Assembly: GCF_023218075.1 (NCBI RefSeq)
Contig: NZ_JALPTB010000001.1
Span: forward strand, 62,001 to 126,000
Reading direction: 5' to 3'
Length of the DNA: 64,000 bases
Origin: Rhodococcus sp. HM1
Lineage (GTDB): Bacteria > Actinomycetota > Actinomycetes > Mycobacteriales > Mycobacteriaceae
Part shown: piece after piece, positions 43,697-52,351 of the stretch
How the letters are laid out: every line of letters starts with the position of its first letter
Position numbering within the stretch: position 1 is the stretch's first letter
Made by a program: the position numbers and the translations under genes
Notes under the pieces: model-generated
The model's database searches: none
What the model saw: the letters and a program-made list of their open reading frames with translations, nothing else
Told to the model about the DNA's origin: nothing

Positions 43697-44143
43697 TCAC
43701 GGGCACAACACGATCCGATCGCGGTTCTTCGGATCGACCCGGATGGTGATCACCCGCCCCGGCTCGAAGGCCTCGGCGAATTCCGGGGTCACCTCGTAGA
43801 CCACCCGGCCGCGGTAGGACTCGGAACCGGGCACCGTCAGGTCGAGGTCGAGTTCGGTGATCTCGCCGTTGTCGACGGTGTGTGCGATCGGGGTCGCCGA
43901 GCGGATCGTCGCCCACCCTTCGAGCCCGCGCCGGAGCAGGCGGCGGTCGCGGCGGGGCGGGCGTCCGGCGGCGATCATGGCCAGGCCCAGCGCGGAACCG
44001 TACGCGCAGACCAGGAAGATCACCTGGAATCCGATCGTGCCCTCGGGAGAGCCGCCCACGAAGTACGTGAGCCACAGGGCGAGTACGAGTACGTACCCGC
44101 CGGTGACGACGGCCACGGCACGCGCGACACGCTGGTGGTTCAT
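43697..44143 (-). CDS. Small membrane protein, DUF3592-like
   Basis: The 148-residue product has two N-terminal TM helices (AVAVVTGGYVLVLALWLTYF and GFQVIFLVCAYGSALGLAMIAAG). A soluble C-terminal beta domain (GWATIRSATPIAHTVDNGEITELDLDLTVPG, YRGRVVYEVTPEF, ITIRVDPKNRDRIVL) follows, which resembles DUF3592-type proteins. GGAGG lies just upstream of the ATG at 44143. It is divergent from an SDR gene. The function is unknown. Confidence 0.8.
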   Translation of the reverse strand: MNHQRVARAVAVVTGGYVLVLALWLTYFVGGSPEGTIGFQVIFLVCAYGSALGLAMIAAGRPPRRDRRLLRRGLEGWATIRSATPIAHTVDNGEITELDLDLTVPGSESYRGRVVYEVTPEFAEAFEPGRVITIRVDPKNRDRIVLCP

Positions 44144-44193
44144 GACTCCTCCGACACCAGGATAGTCCGCACGTGCGGTCGCGTCGGGGTCGC

Positions 44194-44199
44194 TAGGCT
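44194..44199 (+). promoter_or_regulatory. -10 box for leaderless SDR gene
   Basis: TAGGCT is followed after exactly 7 nt by ATG 44207, the same geometry as at 37443, 38163 and 42584. Confidence 0.58.
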
Positions 44200-44206
44200 G
44201 GCGTTC

Positions 44207-44977
44207 ATGCCTGCCACCAGCGTGTTCGTCACCGGCGCCGCCGCCGGTATCGGTCGTGCCACCGCCCTGCTCTTCGCGCGCCGCGGCTATCGGGTCGGCG
44301 CGTTCGACGTCGACGCCGAGGGCCTGGAGATCCTCGCGGCGGACCAGCCCGGGATCGTCACCGGGGTCCTCGACGTCACCGACCCCGAGCAGTGGGCACG
44401 GTCGCTGAAGGCGTTCTGCCCGGACGGTCGCCTCGACATCCTCGTCAACAACGCGGGGGTGTTGTCGTCGGGCCCGTTCGCCGACACTCCGATCGAACGG
44501 CACCGCCGGATCGTCGACGTCAACGTGACCGGCACCGTCAACGGTTGCCATGCGGCATTCGAGTATCTGCGTGTCACACCGGGCTCGCACGTGGTGAACC
44601 TGTGCTCGGCGTCGGCGCTCTACGGCCAGCCGGAACTCGCGACCTACAGCGCCACCAAGTTCGCGGTGCGCGGCCTGACCGAGGCGCTCGAGATCGAGTG
44701 GGCCGAGCACGACATCCGGGTGCTGGCGATATGGCCGCTGTTCGTCGACACCGCGATGACGACCGGCATGGACACCGGCGCGACTCGGTCTCTCGGGATC
44801 CACCTCACCGCCGAGGACGTGGCGCGCGCCCTGTACGAGGCGACCCGGGCCGGGCAGCCGCGCTGGAAGGTGCACCGGCCGGTGGGATGGCAGGCGAAGC
44901 TGTTCGCCGCGACCGCGCAGGTGTCGCCGGCGCCGGTCAACCGTCTGGTGAACCGGTGGCTCACGGGCCACAGGTGA
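44207..44977 (+). CDS. Short-chain dehydrogenase/reductase
   Basis: The 256-residue classical SDR has TGAAAGIG (8-15), VNNAG, Ser in LCSASALYG and YSATK. The C-terminal segment (HRPVGWQAKLFAATAQVSPAPVNRLVNRWL) is basic and amphipathic. It stands alone between a divergent membrane-protein gene and the lipoprotein gene. No substrate can be assigned from the sequence. Confidence 0.85.
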   Translation: MPATSVFVTGAAAGIGRATALLFARRGYRVGAFDVDAEGLEILAADQPGIVTGVLDVTDPEQWARSLKAFCPDGRLDILVNNAGVLSSGPFADTPIERHRRIVDVNVTGTVNGCHAAFEYLRVTPGSHVVNLCSASALYGQPELATYSATKFAVRGLTEALEIEWAEHDIRVLAIWPLFVDTAMTTGMDTGATRSLGIHLTAEDVARALYEATRAGQPRWKVHRPVGWQAKLFAATAQVSPAPVNRLVNRWLTGHR

Positions 44978-45018
44978 CCGGCCGATAGAGTGACACCCGG
45001 GTCTTCGGAGGGAGTTGC

Positions 45019-45627
45019 GTGAACGTGCGTCGGGTGACGTCGATCGGTGTGGTGACGGTGGCGGGTCTGCTGCTCGCGGGATGTGGGAGCACGGACGAGA
45101 GCACGCAGACGGAATCCGTTGCGGCGGCACCGACTACCACCACGAGCACTCCGGCGCCGACCACCACGACCGTCGCGCCGGTGACCACGACGACGGAACC
45201 GGTCACCACGACCGTCGCGACGACCGAGCCGGAAGCACCGACCTCGCTCGTCGACGTGCCCTACGAGCGCAACGAGTCGTACTACTTCACCAGCCCGGAC
45301 GGGCAGTTCCACTGCGGCATCGTCAAGCTGCCCACCCGCACCGAAGCCGGATGTGAAGGCACCACCGATCCGGTTCCGCCGCGACCCGACGACTGTGTCG
45401 TCAACTGGGGCAACGGTATTCGGGTTGCCAACGAGGGCGAGGGTGCGTTCATGTGCTCCGGCGGCCCGGTCTACCTGTCCGACGGCGACACCGCCGTACT
45501 GCCCGCCGGTGCGACGCTGTCGAAGCTCGGGTACTCGTGCACCACGACCGAGACGGACGTCACCTGCGTCAACGACGGCACCGGACACGGCTTCACGGTC
45601 GCGGCCGGTTCGAACGAGACGTTCTGA
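45019..45627 (+). CDS. Secreted lipoprotein with Thr-rich linker
   Basis: The 202-residue protein has a lipoprotein signal peptide ending in lipobox LLAGC (Cys near 22). A Thr/Pro/Ala-rich linker of about 50 residues follows, then a Cys-containing domain (FTSPDGQFHCGIV, GCEGTT, PDDCVVNWG, MCSGG, YSCTTTETDVTCV) with about seven Cys, probably disulfide-bonded. The function is unknown. GTG 45019 has GGAGGGAG upstream. The next gene starts two bases after its stop. Position matches M. tuberculosis Rv0381c by synteny from memory. Confidence 0.8.
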   Translation: MNVRRVTSIGVVTVAGLLLAGCGSTDESTQTESVAAAPTTTTSTPAPTTTTVAPVTTTTEPVTTTVATTEPEAPTSLVDVPYERNESYYFTSPDGQFHCGIVKLPTRTEAGCEGTTDPVPPRPDDCVVNWGNGIRVANEGEGAFMCSGGPVYLSDGDTAVLPAGATLSKLGYSCTTTETDVTCVNDGTGHGFTVAAGSNETF

Positions 45628-45629
45628 CC

Positions 45630-46298
45630 GTGACCCCCGACGACGAGGCTGCCGGACCGACCGAGTGGGGTGAGCACCCGCACGGCGTCGGCCCCTGGAT
45701 CGACGAGTTCGGTACCGAACCCCCGCAGGATCCGCGCTACGACCCGGAACTGCTCGCGCACGGCGACCGCCGCAACGTGGTCGACGCGTACCGCTACTGG
45801 ACGCGGGAGGCGATCGTCGCGGACATCGACACGCGCCGGCATCCGCTGCACGTGGCGATCGAGAACTTCGGGCACGACGCGAACATCGGCACGGTCGTGC
45901 GTACCGCGAACGCGTTCGCCGCGGCCACCGTGCACATCGTGGGTCGCCGACGCTGGAATCGCCGGGGCGCCATGGTAACCGACCGTTATCAGCATCTGAT
46001 GCACCATCCGGATGTGGACGCGTTGATCGATTGGGCGGCGGACCGCAACATCGAGATCGTCGCGGTCGACAACACCCCGGGTTCGGTGCCGTTGGAGACG
46101 ACGACGCTGCCGTACCACTGCCTGCTGCTGTTCGGGCAGGAGGGCCCCGGCGTCACCGAGCGGGCGCGGGAGGTCGCGTCGACGACGGTGTCCATCGCCC
46201 AGTTCGGTTCGACCCGCAGCATCAACGCCGGGGTCGCCGCGGGAATCGCGATGCACGCCTGGATACGTCAACATGCGGACCTGACGCGTGCGTGGTGA
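45630..46298 (+). CDS. TrmH/SpoU-family RNA 2'-O-methyltransferase
   Basis: The 222-residue SPOUT methylase has motif 1 NFGHDANIGTVVRTANAFAAATVHIVG, motif 2 CLLLFGQEGPGVTE and motif 3 SIAQFGSTRSINAGVAAGIAMHAW. These bind SAM in a trefoil knot. The target, tRNA or rRNA, cannot be told from sequence. GTG 45630 is two bases after the lipoprotein stop, so translation is coupled. The neighbour order fits the mycobacterial Rv0380c-Rv0381c pair. Confidence 0.88.
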   Translation: MTPDDEAAGPTEWGEHPHGVGPWIDEFGTEPPQDPRYDPELLAHGDRRNVVDAYRYWTREAIVADIDTRRHPLHVAIENFGHDANIGTVVRTANAFAAATVHIVGRRRWNRRGAMVTDRYQHLMHHPDVDALIDWAADRNIEIVAVDNTPGSVPLETTTLPYHCLLLFGQEGPGVTERAREVASTTVSIAQFGSTRSINAGVAAGIAMHAWIRQHADLTRAW

Positions 46299-46351
46299 CG
46301 TACGTCGCCTGGTGGTAGCACACCCATCGTGAAGTGAGGATGATCGACGTC

Positions 46352-47476
46352 ATGTCGGAACTGTGGACCGAGCGGGCCGATGCCGCCGAGGCTGCCGTCG
46401 ACTCCCGGCACATACGCCGGTTGTGGGCTCTGCCCGGTACCGCCATGGGGGTCGTCGGATGGCCCCCGGTTCGCCGCGAACGGCTGTTCCTCACGTGGCA
46501 CTACTGGTGGCAGGCGCACCTGATCGATCTCGCCGTCGACGCCGCCGAACGCGATGCGACACCGCGACGCCGGCGACGCGTCGTCCGGCTCACGCGCACC
46601 CACCGCATCCGCAACCTCACCGGGTGGACCAACAACTACTACGACGACATGGCGTGGCTCGGTCTCGCGCTCGAACGCGCACAGCGGCACCTGTTGGTGG
46701 ATCACCGCAAGGGCATCGCGGATCTCGAGGATGCGCTGTTCGCGGCGTGGCAGCCCGAGCGCGGCGGCGGATTGCCGTGGCGTCGACGCGACAACTTCTT
46801 CAACACCCCCGCCAACGGGCCCGCCGGTCTCCTGCTGTCCCGCACCGGCAAGGTGTGGCGCGCCCAGGAGATCGCGGACTGGATCGACGAGACCCTCAAG
46901 GATCCCGAGACCGGCCTGATCTTCGACGGCATCCGCAACGGGAAGATCGAACGCGCGATCTACAGCTACTGCCAGGGCGTGGTGCTCGGACTCGAAACCG
47001 ACCTGGCGATCCGCATCGGCGACGACCGGCACCGCAAGCGGGTGCACGCCCTCGTCGACGCCGTCGACCTCGAACTCGCCGACGCCAGCGTCATCACCGG
47101 CGGAGGCGGGGGAGACGGCGGACTGTTCAACGGCATCCTCGCCCGGTACCTCGCGATGGTCGCGACGAGTCTGCCGGTCCACGACGTCGACGACGAACGC
47201 GCCCGCAACACCGCCGCCCGCCTGGTGCTGATGTCGGCGGACGCGGCCTGGGACAACCGCCTGCAGATCGAGGAACTCCCGCTGTTCGGCCGGGACTGGT
47301 CGGTGCAGGCCCGGCTGCCCGGCTCCGGTCACGCCATCGCCCGGTTCTCCGGCGGTACCGTCCACGAGTCCGAGATCGCCGAACGGGACCTGTCGGTGCA
47401 GCTCGGCGGATGGATGCTGATGGAAGCGGCACACGCGGTCGCGACCGAGCGGGCTTTACGATCGTCGCAACCTTAA
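46352..47476 (+). CDS. GH76-family alpha-1,6-mannanase-like protein
   Basis: About 374 residues form an (alpha/alpha)6-barrel protein. The catalytic Asp pair of GH76 appears as NNYYDDMAWL, with other family motifs WWQAHLIDLAVDAAERD, FFNTPANGPAGLLLSRTG, YSYCQGVVLG and GGGGGDGGLFNGILARYL. No signal peptide is visible, so it would act in the cytoplasm or be exported by another route. Its position near dedA and fba matches mycobacterial Rv0365c. The start may be ATG 46340 or 46352; AGGA at 46337-46340 suits the latter. Confidence 0.8.
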   Translation: MSELWTERADAAEAAVDSRHIRRLWALPGTAMGVVGWPPVRRERLFLTWHYWWQAHLIDLAVDAAERDATPRRRRRVVRLTRTHRIRNLTGWTNNYYDDMAWLGLALERAQRHLLVDHRKGIADLEDALFAAWQPERGGGLPWRRRDNFFNTPANGPAGLLLSRTGKVWRAQEIADWIDETLKDPETGLIFDGIRNGKIERAIYSYCQGVVLGLETDLAIRIGDDRHRKRVHALVDAVDLELADASVITGGGGGDGGLFNGILARYLAMVATSLPVHDVDDERARNTAARLVLMSADAAWDNRLQIEELPLFGRDWSVQARLPGSGHAIARFSGGTVHESEIAERDLSVQLGGWMLMEAAHAVATERALRSSQP

Positions 47477-47515
47477 CCCTGTTCGCGACGCGGGCCCGGG
47501 TCTACTTGTAGGAAC

Positions 47516-48859
47516 ATGACCGAACAACGACGTCAGCTCAGCCTCAACGCCTTCATCTATCCGACCGGCCACCACGAGGCATCGTGGCGGCATCCGGGCA
47601 GCACCCCGGAGCGGCTCTACGACGTCACGTACTACCAGGACATCGGACGGACCGCGGAGGCGGCGAAGCTCGACGCGGTGTTCCTCGCCGACGGTCCGGC
47701 GCTGCGCACCGACGTGCGGTTCAACGCGACCTACGGCTTCGAGCCGATCACGCTGCTCACCGCGATCGCGTCGGCCACCACCCACCTGGGTCTGATCGCG
47801 ACCGCGTCGACCACCTACTACGAGCCCTACAACCTGGCTCGCCTGTTCTCCTCGCTCGACCACATCTCCGGGGGTCGCGCGGGCTGGAACATCGTCACCA
47901 CCGGGACCGACAAGGCCGCCGCGAACTTCGGGCTCGACGCGCACCCCGACCACGCCACCCGGTACGAACGGGCCCGCGAGTTCGTCGATGCCGTCGTCAA
48001 GCTGTGGGACAGCTGGGAGGACGATGCGCTCGTCATCGACAAGGACCGCGGCATCTACGCGGACACCGGGAAGATCCACCCGGTCAATTTCGAGGGCAAG
48101 CACCTGAAGGTCGCCGGGCCGTTCGGTGCGGCACGCTCGCCGCAGGGACATCCGGTGCTCGTGCAGGCCGGGTCGTCCAACGACGGCCGTGACTTCGCCG
48201 GCCGGTACGCGGAGGCGATCTTCACCGCCCACCAGCGGTTGTCCGACGCGCAGGCGTTCTACGCCGACATCAAGAAGCGGGCGGTCGAATTCGGCCGCAA
48301 CCCCGATCACGTGAAGATCCTGCCCGGCATCAGCCCGTTCATCGGCGACACCGAGGCCGAGGCCCACGCGCTCGAACGCGAGTTCAACGAGCTGACGGTC
48401 GTCGAGTACGGGCTGACCCAGCTCGAGAACATCGCGCAGGTGTCGCTGCGTCACCTCCGGCTCGACGAGACGGTCCCGCTCGACGTGTTCGGCGACGCGG
48501 GCACCGTCACCGACAACACCGCCAGCCGCAAGCAGGTCGTCGCGAACATCGTCGAACGCGACCGGCCGACGCTGCGCGGCCTGCTGCACCGGCTCGCGGG
48601 CGCGCGTGGACACCGCGTGTTCGCCGGCACCGCCGAGCAGGTCGCCGACACCATCGAGGAATGGTTCACGCAGGGCGGCGCGGACGGCTTCAACGTGATG
48701 CCGCCGCAGTACCCGCAGGGACTCGAGGCGTTCACCTCGCAGGTCGTGCCGATCCTGCAGGAACGCGGCCTGTTCCGCACCGAGTACAGCGGCCGCACGC
48801 TGCGCGACCACTTCGGGTTGCCGCGCCCGGCCAGCCAGTTCGCGGCCGTCGCGGTCTAG
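47516..48859 (+). CDS. FMN-dependent LLM-family monooxygenase (NtaA/SnaA/DszA type)
   Basis: The 447-residue TIM-barrel flavoprotein of the bacterial luciferase superfamily has LSLNAFIYPTGHHEASWRHP, the FADGP variant VFLADGPALRTD, and the FMN-contact segments ISGGRAGWNIVTTGTDKAAANFG and VLVQAGSSNDGRDFAGRYAEAIFTAH. This branch oxidises chelators, sulfonates, alkanes or thiophene sulfones with FMNH2 from a partner reductase, which is not encoded nearby. The substrate is unknown. The ATG has TAGGA just upstream. Confidence 0.88.
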   Translation: MTEQRRQLSLNAFIYPTGHHEASWRHPGSTPERLYDVTYYQDIGRTAEAAKLDAVFLADGPALRTDVRFNATYGFEPITLLTAIASATTHLGLIATASTTYYEPYNLARLFSSLDHISGGRAGWNIVTTGTDKAAANFGLDAHPDHATRYERAREFVDAVVKLWDSWEDDALVIDKDRGIYADTGKIHPVNFEGKHLKVAGPFGAARSPQGHPVLVQAGSSNDGRDFAGRYAEAIFTAHQRLSDAQAFYADIKKRAVEFGRNPDHVKILPGISPFIGDTEAEAHALEREFNELTVVEYGLTQLENIAQVSLRHLRLDETVPLDVFGDAGTVTDNTASRKQVVANIVERDRPTLRGLLHRLAGARGHRVFAGTAEQVADTIEEWFTQGGADGFNVMPPQYPQGLEAFTSQVVPILQERGLFRTEYSGRTLRDHFGLPRPASQFAAVAV

Positions 48860-48879
48860 AGGCGGAGCCCGGAAACGCA

Positions 48880-48910
48880 CGAGGCCCCTTCCGTAGCGGA
48901 AGGGGCCTCG
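48880..48910. terminator. Terminator between converging LLM and DedA genes
   Basis: CGAGGCCCCTTCCG (48880-48893) and CGGAAGGGGCCTCG (48897-48910) form a perfect 14-bp stem with a three-base loop. It lies 20 bp after the LLM gene stop and 13 bp from the DedA stop on the other strand. Confidence 0.88.
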
Positions 48911-48923
48911 TCGTCGCTTGTGG

Positions 48924-49772
48924 TCAGTTGTTCGGCTGACCCGGAGTCCGGATCGGCGTGGTGTCGACGGCCGAGTCGTCGGTGCGCCGCGGCTGGTCGG
49001 TGAACGCCGAGGTGTCGATGACGAGGGTCTTCTCGTTGTCGGCGACCCGGTCCGCGGAGGCGGGGGTGGACGTGCCCTCGTGGGCGCTGCCGGACTCGGC
49101 GCTGTCGCTCTTCCCGAGGACGCGCTTGCCGACTTCGATCATGATCGGCACGACGGAGACGAACACGATGAGCAGGAAGATCAGGTCGACGTTGTCGCGG
49201 ATGAACCCGATCTGCCCGAGCAGGTAACCGAGCAGCGTGATGCCCGCGCCCCACAGCACACCACCGATGATGTTGTAGGTGATGAACACGCGGTAGGGCA
49301 TCTTCGCGGCACCGGCCACGAGCGGCGCGAACGTGCGGACGATCGGGACGAACCGGGCCAGCACGATGGTGATCGGCCCGTGCCGCAGGAAGAAGGCGTG
49401 CGACTCGTCGATGTACTTTTTCTTGAAGAACTTCGCGTCGTTGCTCTTGAACAGGGCGGTGCCGCCCTTCGTGCCGATGAGATAGCCCACCTGGTCGCCG
49501 AGGATCGCAGCGATCGGGATCGCCACCAGCAGCACCCACAGCGGCGCGAACGGCTCGACCTCCGCGGACTTGCCTGCGACGATGAGACCGGCGGTGAACA
49601 GCAGCGAGTCGCCCGGCAGCAGCGGGAACAGCAGACCCGACTCGATGAACACGACCACCAGCAGGCCGATCAGGATCCACGTGCCGAACGAATTGAGCAG
49701 ATTGACCGGATCCAGGAAACCCGGTAACAGGGCCAGATTGGTCACAGATTCCGAGGTTTCCAAGAAAGTCAC
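48924..49772 (-). CDS. DedA-family membrane protein
   Basis: The 282-residue protein has hydrophobic segments and the DedA motifs FIESGLLFPLLPGDSLLFTAGLIV, ILGDQVGYLIGTKGG, RHGPITIVLARFVPIVRTFAPLVAGAAKM and YNIIGGVLWGAGITLLGYLLG. DedA proteins scramble or transport lipid carriers such as undecaprenyl phosphate. A charged Ser/Thr-rich cytoplasmic tail of about 75 residues follows. GTG 49772 is chosen because TACCCT lies 7 nt upstream, giving a leaderless message; a longer frame to 49898 is possible but unlikely. It is divergent from fba. Confidence 0.87.
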   Translation of the reverse strand: MTFLETSESVTNLALLPGFLDPVNLLNSFGTWILIGLLVVVFIESGLLFPLLPGDSLLFTAGLIVAGKSAEVEPFAPLWVLLVAIPIAAILGDQVGYLIGTKGGTALFKSNDAKFFKKKYIDESHAFFLRHGPITIVLARFVPIVRTFAPLVAGAAKMPYRVFITYNIIGGVLWGAGITLLGYLLGQIGFIRDNVDLIFLLIVFVSVVPIMIEVGKRVLGKSDSAESGSAHEGTSTPASADRVADNEKTLVIDTSAFTDQPRRTDDSAVDTTPIRTPGQPNN

Positions 49773-49779
49773 GGACCCC

Positions 49780-49785
49780 AGGGTA
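49780..49785 (-). promoter_or_regulatory. -10 box for leaderless DedA gene
   Basis: Read on the minus strand, TACCCT is separated by GGGGTCC (7 nt) from the GTG start at 49772. This matches the spacing of four plus-strand leaderless candidates in the window. Confidence 0.55.
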
Positions 49786-49957
49786 CCGGCGGCACACGGA
49801 CCGACGAGGCTCGGTGTCTCCGCGACGGGGCCGCGCAACGGTCCGGAGCTCGACCCAACTGTGCAGTACCGGGGACTGTTGACATACTGCAAGGACAACC
49901 CGTGCGCCTACCGGCACCGCAGGTAGGCGACAACATCTCATCTGGAGGACAGCCGCT

Positions 49958-50995
49958 GTGCCTATCGCGACTCCCGAGGTTTACGCCGAGATGATCGCCC
50001 GCGCCAAGGAGCATTCCTTTGCGTTCCCCGCGATCAACTGCACGTCGTCCGAAACCATCAACGCCGCCATCAAGGGCTTCGCGGACGCCGGTAGCGACGG
50101 CATCATCCAGTTCTCGACCGGTGGTGCCGAGTTCGGTTCCGGTCTGGGCGTGAAGGACATGGTGACCGGCGCGGTCGCGCTCGCCGAGTTCGCGCACGTC
50201 GTCGCCGAGAAGTACGACGTCACCATCGCCCTGCACACCGACCACTGCCCGAAGGACAAGCTCGACACCTTCGTGCGCCCGCTCATCGCGATCTCCCAGG
50301 AGCGCGTGAACGCCGGCCGCAACCCGCTGTTCCAGTCGCACATGTGGGACGGCTCGGCCGTTCCGATCGACGAGAACCTCGAGATCGCCCAGGAGCTCCT
50401 CTCGGCCGCGCAGGCCGCGAAGATCATCCTCGAGATCGAGATCGGCGTCGTCGGCGGTGAAGAGGACGGCGTCGAGAACGCCATCAACGAGAAGCTCTAC
50501 ACCACGATCGAGGACTTCGAGAAGACCGTCGATGCGCTCGGCGCCGGCGACAAGGGCCAGTACCTGCTGGCCGCGACGTTCGGCAACGTCCACGGCGTCT
50601 ACAAGCCGGGCAACGTCAAGCTCAAGCCGTCCGTCCTCGCCGAGGGCCAGGCCGCCGCCTCGAAGAAGCTGGGTCTGCCGGCCGGTTCCAAGCCGTTCGA
50701 CCTGGTCTTCCACGGTGGCTCCGGCTCGCTGAAGTCCGAGATCGACGAGGCGCTGAGCTACGGCGTCGTGAAGATGAACGTCGACACCGACACCCAGTAC
50801 GCGTTCACCCGTCCCATCGCGGCCCACATGTTCCAGAACTACGACGGGGTCCTCAAGGTGGACGGCGAGGTCGGCAACAAGAAGACCTACGATCCGCGCA
50901 GCTACCTCAAGAAGGCCGAGGCGTCGATGACCGCCCGCGTCATCGAGGCCTGCAACGACCTGAAGTCGGCCGGCCGTTCGGTCTCCGCAGGCTAG
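49958..50995 (+). CDS. fba: Class II fructose-bisphosphate aldolase
   Basis: The 345-residue zinc aldolase has the metal and catalytic motif LHTDHCPKDKLD (near 87-98), EIEIGVVGGEEDG, the loop YLLAATFGNVHGVYKPG and the phosphate-binding stretch VFHGGSGS. It splits fructose-1,6-bisphosphate in glycolysis and makes it in gluconeogenesis. GTG 49958 has GGAGGA upstream. Codon use is strongly biased to C-ending codons, as in highly expressed genes. A TTGACA -35-like element lies at 49877-49882. A strong hairpin follows. Confidence 0.96.
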   Translation: MPIATPEVYAEMIARAKEHSFAFPAINCTSSETINAAIKGFADAGSDGIIQFSTGGAEFGSGLGVKDMVTGAVALAEFAHVVAEKYDVTIALHTDHCPKDKLDTFVRPLIAISQERVNAGRNPLFQSHMWDGSAVPIDENLEIAQELLSAAQAAKIILEIEIGVVGGEEDGVENAINEKLYTTIEDFEKTVDALGAGDKGQYLLAATFGNVHGVYKPGNVKLKPSVLAEGQAAASKKLGLPAGSKPFDLVFHGGSGSLKSEIDEALSYGVVKMNVDTDTQYAFTRPIAAHMFQNYDGVLKVDGEVGNKKTYDPRSYLKKAEASMTARVIEACNDLKSAGRSVSAG

Positions 50996-51002
50996 AACAC
51001 CC

Positions 51003-51048
51003 CTCGTGCGTGTTTCCGGTAGCTCCGGCTACCGGAAACACGCACGAG
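51003..51048. terminator. Terminator hairpin after fba (shared palindrome family)
   Basis: The arms 51003-51023 and 51028-51048 are perfect 21-bp complements around a TCCG loop. The central GTTTCCGGTAGC and flanking CGTGCG are the same as in the clpB terminator at 36564. It lies between converging genes. Confidence 0.88.
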
Positions 51049-51067
51049 CGCTATTCGCCCCAGGTTT

Positions 51068-52273
51068 TCATTCGCCGCAGACCTTCCATTCCCCGCCCAC
51101 CTCGGACAGGTCGAAGGTCCGCTCGGTGACATCGGTCGGTGTCCCTGTCGGATGCGCGGTGACCTGCACGATCGCGTGCGAGTCCGTGATCTGGACCTTG
51201 TCGATGCTCGTCACCACCGGCACCGAGCCCTGCTGCTCCGCCAATTCGTGGATCTCCGCGAACTTCGCCGGATCCACCGTCGCGTAGAAATCGGCCAGCC
51301 CCCCGCACGTCGACGTGCGCAGCGTCGCGAGGTCGCCGGCTGCGAGCGCCGTCACGAACGTGTCCACGCTCGCGCGTATCCGTGCCTCGGGGGAGTTTTC
51401 GGCCCGATGATCGAGATACACCAGCAGCGCCGACACGACGATCGCCGCGATCACCAGCACTCCCGCGACGGTCGCGGCGACGGCCCAGCGCTTGCCGCTG
51501 CGGCCCGAGGACGCCGGTTCGATGCGCTGCGGGGTCGGCTGCGGCTGGAAACGCTGCGGTTCGGGGCGGGCAGGTTCGGCCGAACGCGGCTCGATGCGCT
51601 GCGGCTGCCTCCTGTGGGGCACGTGCGCCCGCACCGGGATCTGCACGGTCTCGGCGTCGGCAGCCTCCGGTGCCGTCGCATCGGACTGCTCGGTCTTCTC
51701 GGTTTTCGCGCTCGCCTCGTCGGCCGAGGTTTCGGTGGCGTCGGGCTCGGCGGCGTCGGATTTGCGGGTCTCGGACGCGCGGGCGACGGGGATCGCCACG
51801 GTCTCGGCATCGGCGGCGGGGATTGCGACGGTCGGCGCGGTATCCGCCGGGCTCTCTGCGGTCGTCCGGGTCCCGGCGCTCTTCGCAGCTCCGGCGTCCT
51901 CGGGCGTCCCGGTGTCCTCGGTGTCTCCACCTTCGGCACCGTCGGTCTTCTCGTCGGACTCGGCCTCGGGCGCTGCGGGCGGGGAAGTCTCGGATGCGCG
52001 GGCACCGGCGGCAGGGATCCCCACGGTCTCGGTGTCGGCGTCTTCCGGTGTTTCGGAACCTGCGGGCTCGGCACTCTCGCCTGCGTCGGCACTCTCGCCT
52101 GCGTCGGCACTGTCGCCCGACGACGCGGACGCTTCGGGCTCACCTGCCGCGCCGGACCCGGTGCCGGCGTCCACGGGGTTGTCCGATCCGGCGTCGTCGG
52201 ATCCGGCCTGCTGCTGCGGCGCTGTCGCCGCGTCCGGGGGAGTGGAAGCGTCTTCGTTCTTCGGATCCGGCAC
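51068..52273 (-). CDS. Membrane protein with long acidic Ala/Ser/Glu-rich tail
   Basis: The 401-residue product has three parts. About 240 residues of low-complexity, acidic cytoplasmic sequence with repeats (DSADAGESADAGESAEPAG and TVAIPAADAETVAIPVA) lead to a basic segment. A single TM (WAVAATVAGVLVIAAIVVSALLVYL) and an external domain of about 110 residues with two Cys (STCGGL, KVCGE) follow. The external part resembles DUF4878/Rv0361-like domains. The function is unknown. It converges on fba and is divergent from the DUF3151 gene, as remembered for mycobacteria. Confidence 0.78.
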   Translation of the reverse strand: MPDPKNEDASTPPDAATAPQQQAGSDDAGSDNPVDAGTGSGAAGEPEASASSGDSADAGESADAGESAEPAGSETPEDADTETVGIPAAGARASETSPPAAPEAESDEKTDGAEGGDTEDTGTPEDAGAAKSAGTRTTAESPADTAPTVAIPAADAETVAIPVARASETRKSDAAEPDATETSADEASAKTEKTEQSDATAPEAADAETVQIPVRAHVPHRRQPQRIEPRSAEPARPEPQRFQPQPTPQRIEPASSGRSGKRWAVAATVAGVLVIAAIVVSALLVYLDHRAENSPEARIRASVDTFVTALAAGDLATLRTSTCGGLADFYATVDPAKFAEIHELAEQQGSVPVVTSIDKVQITDSHAIVQVTAHPTGTPTDVTERTFDLSEVGGEWKVCGE

Positions 52274-52338
52274 GAATGCACCTCGTTCGACGGCCTACGG
52301 TTTCCCGGGCAGCCTATCCAGCCTCGAGCGCCGCCGGG

Positions 52339-52344
52339 CAGAAT
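52339..52344 (+). promoter_or_regulatory. Possible -10 box for leaderless DUF3151 gene
   Basis: CAGAAT (matching the A2 and T6 positions of TANNNT) lies 7 nt before ATG 52352. The box is weaker than the other leaderless candidates, but the spacing is identical. Confidence 0.4.
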
Positions 52345-52351
52345 GGTCGCC

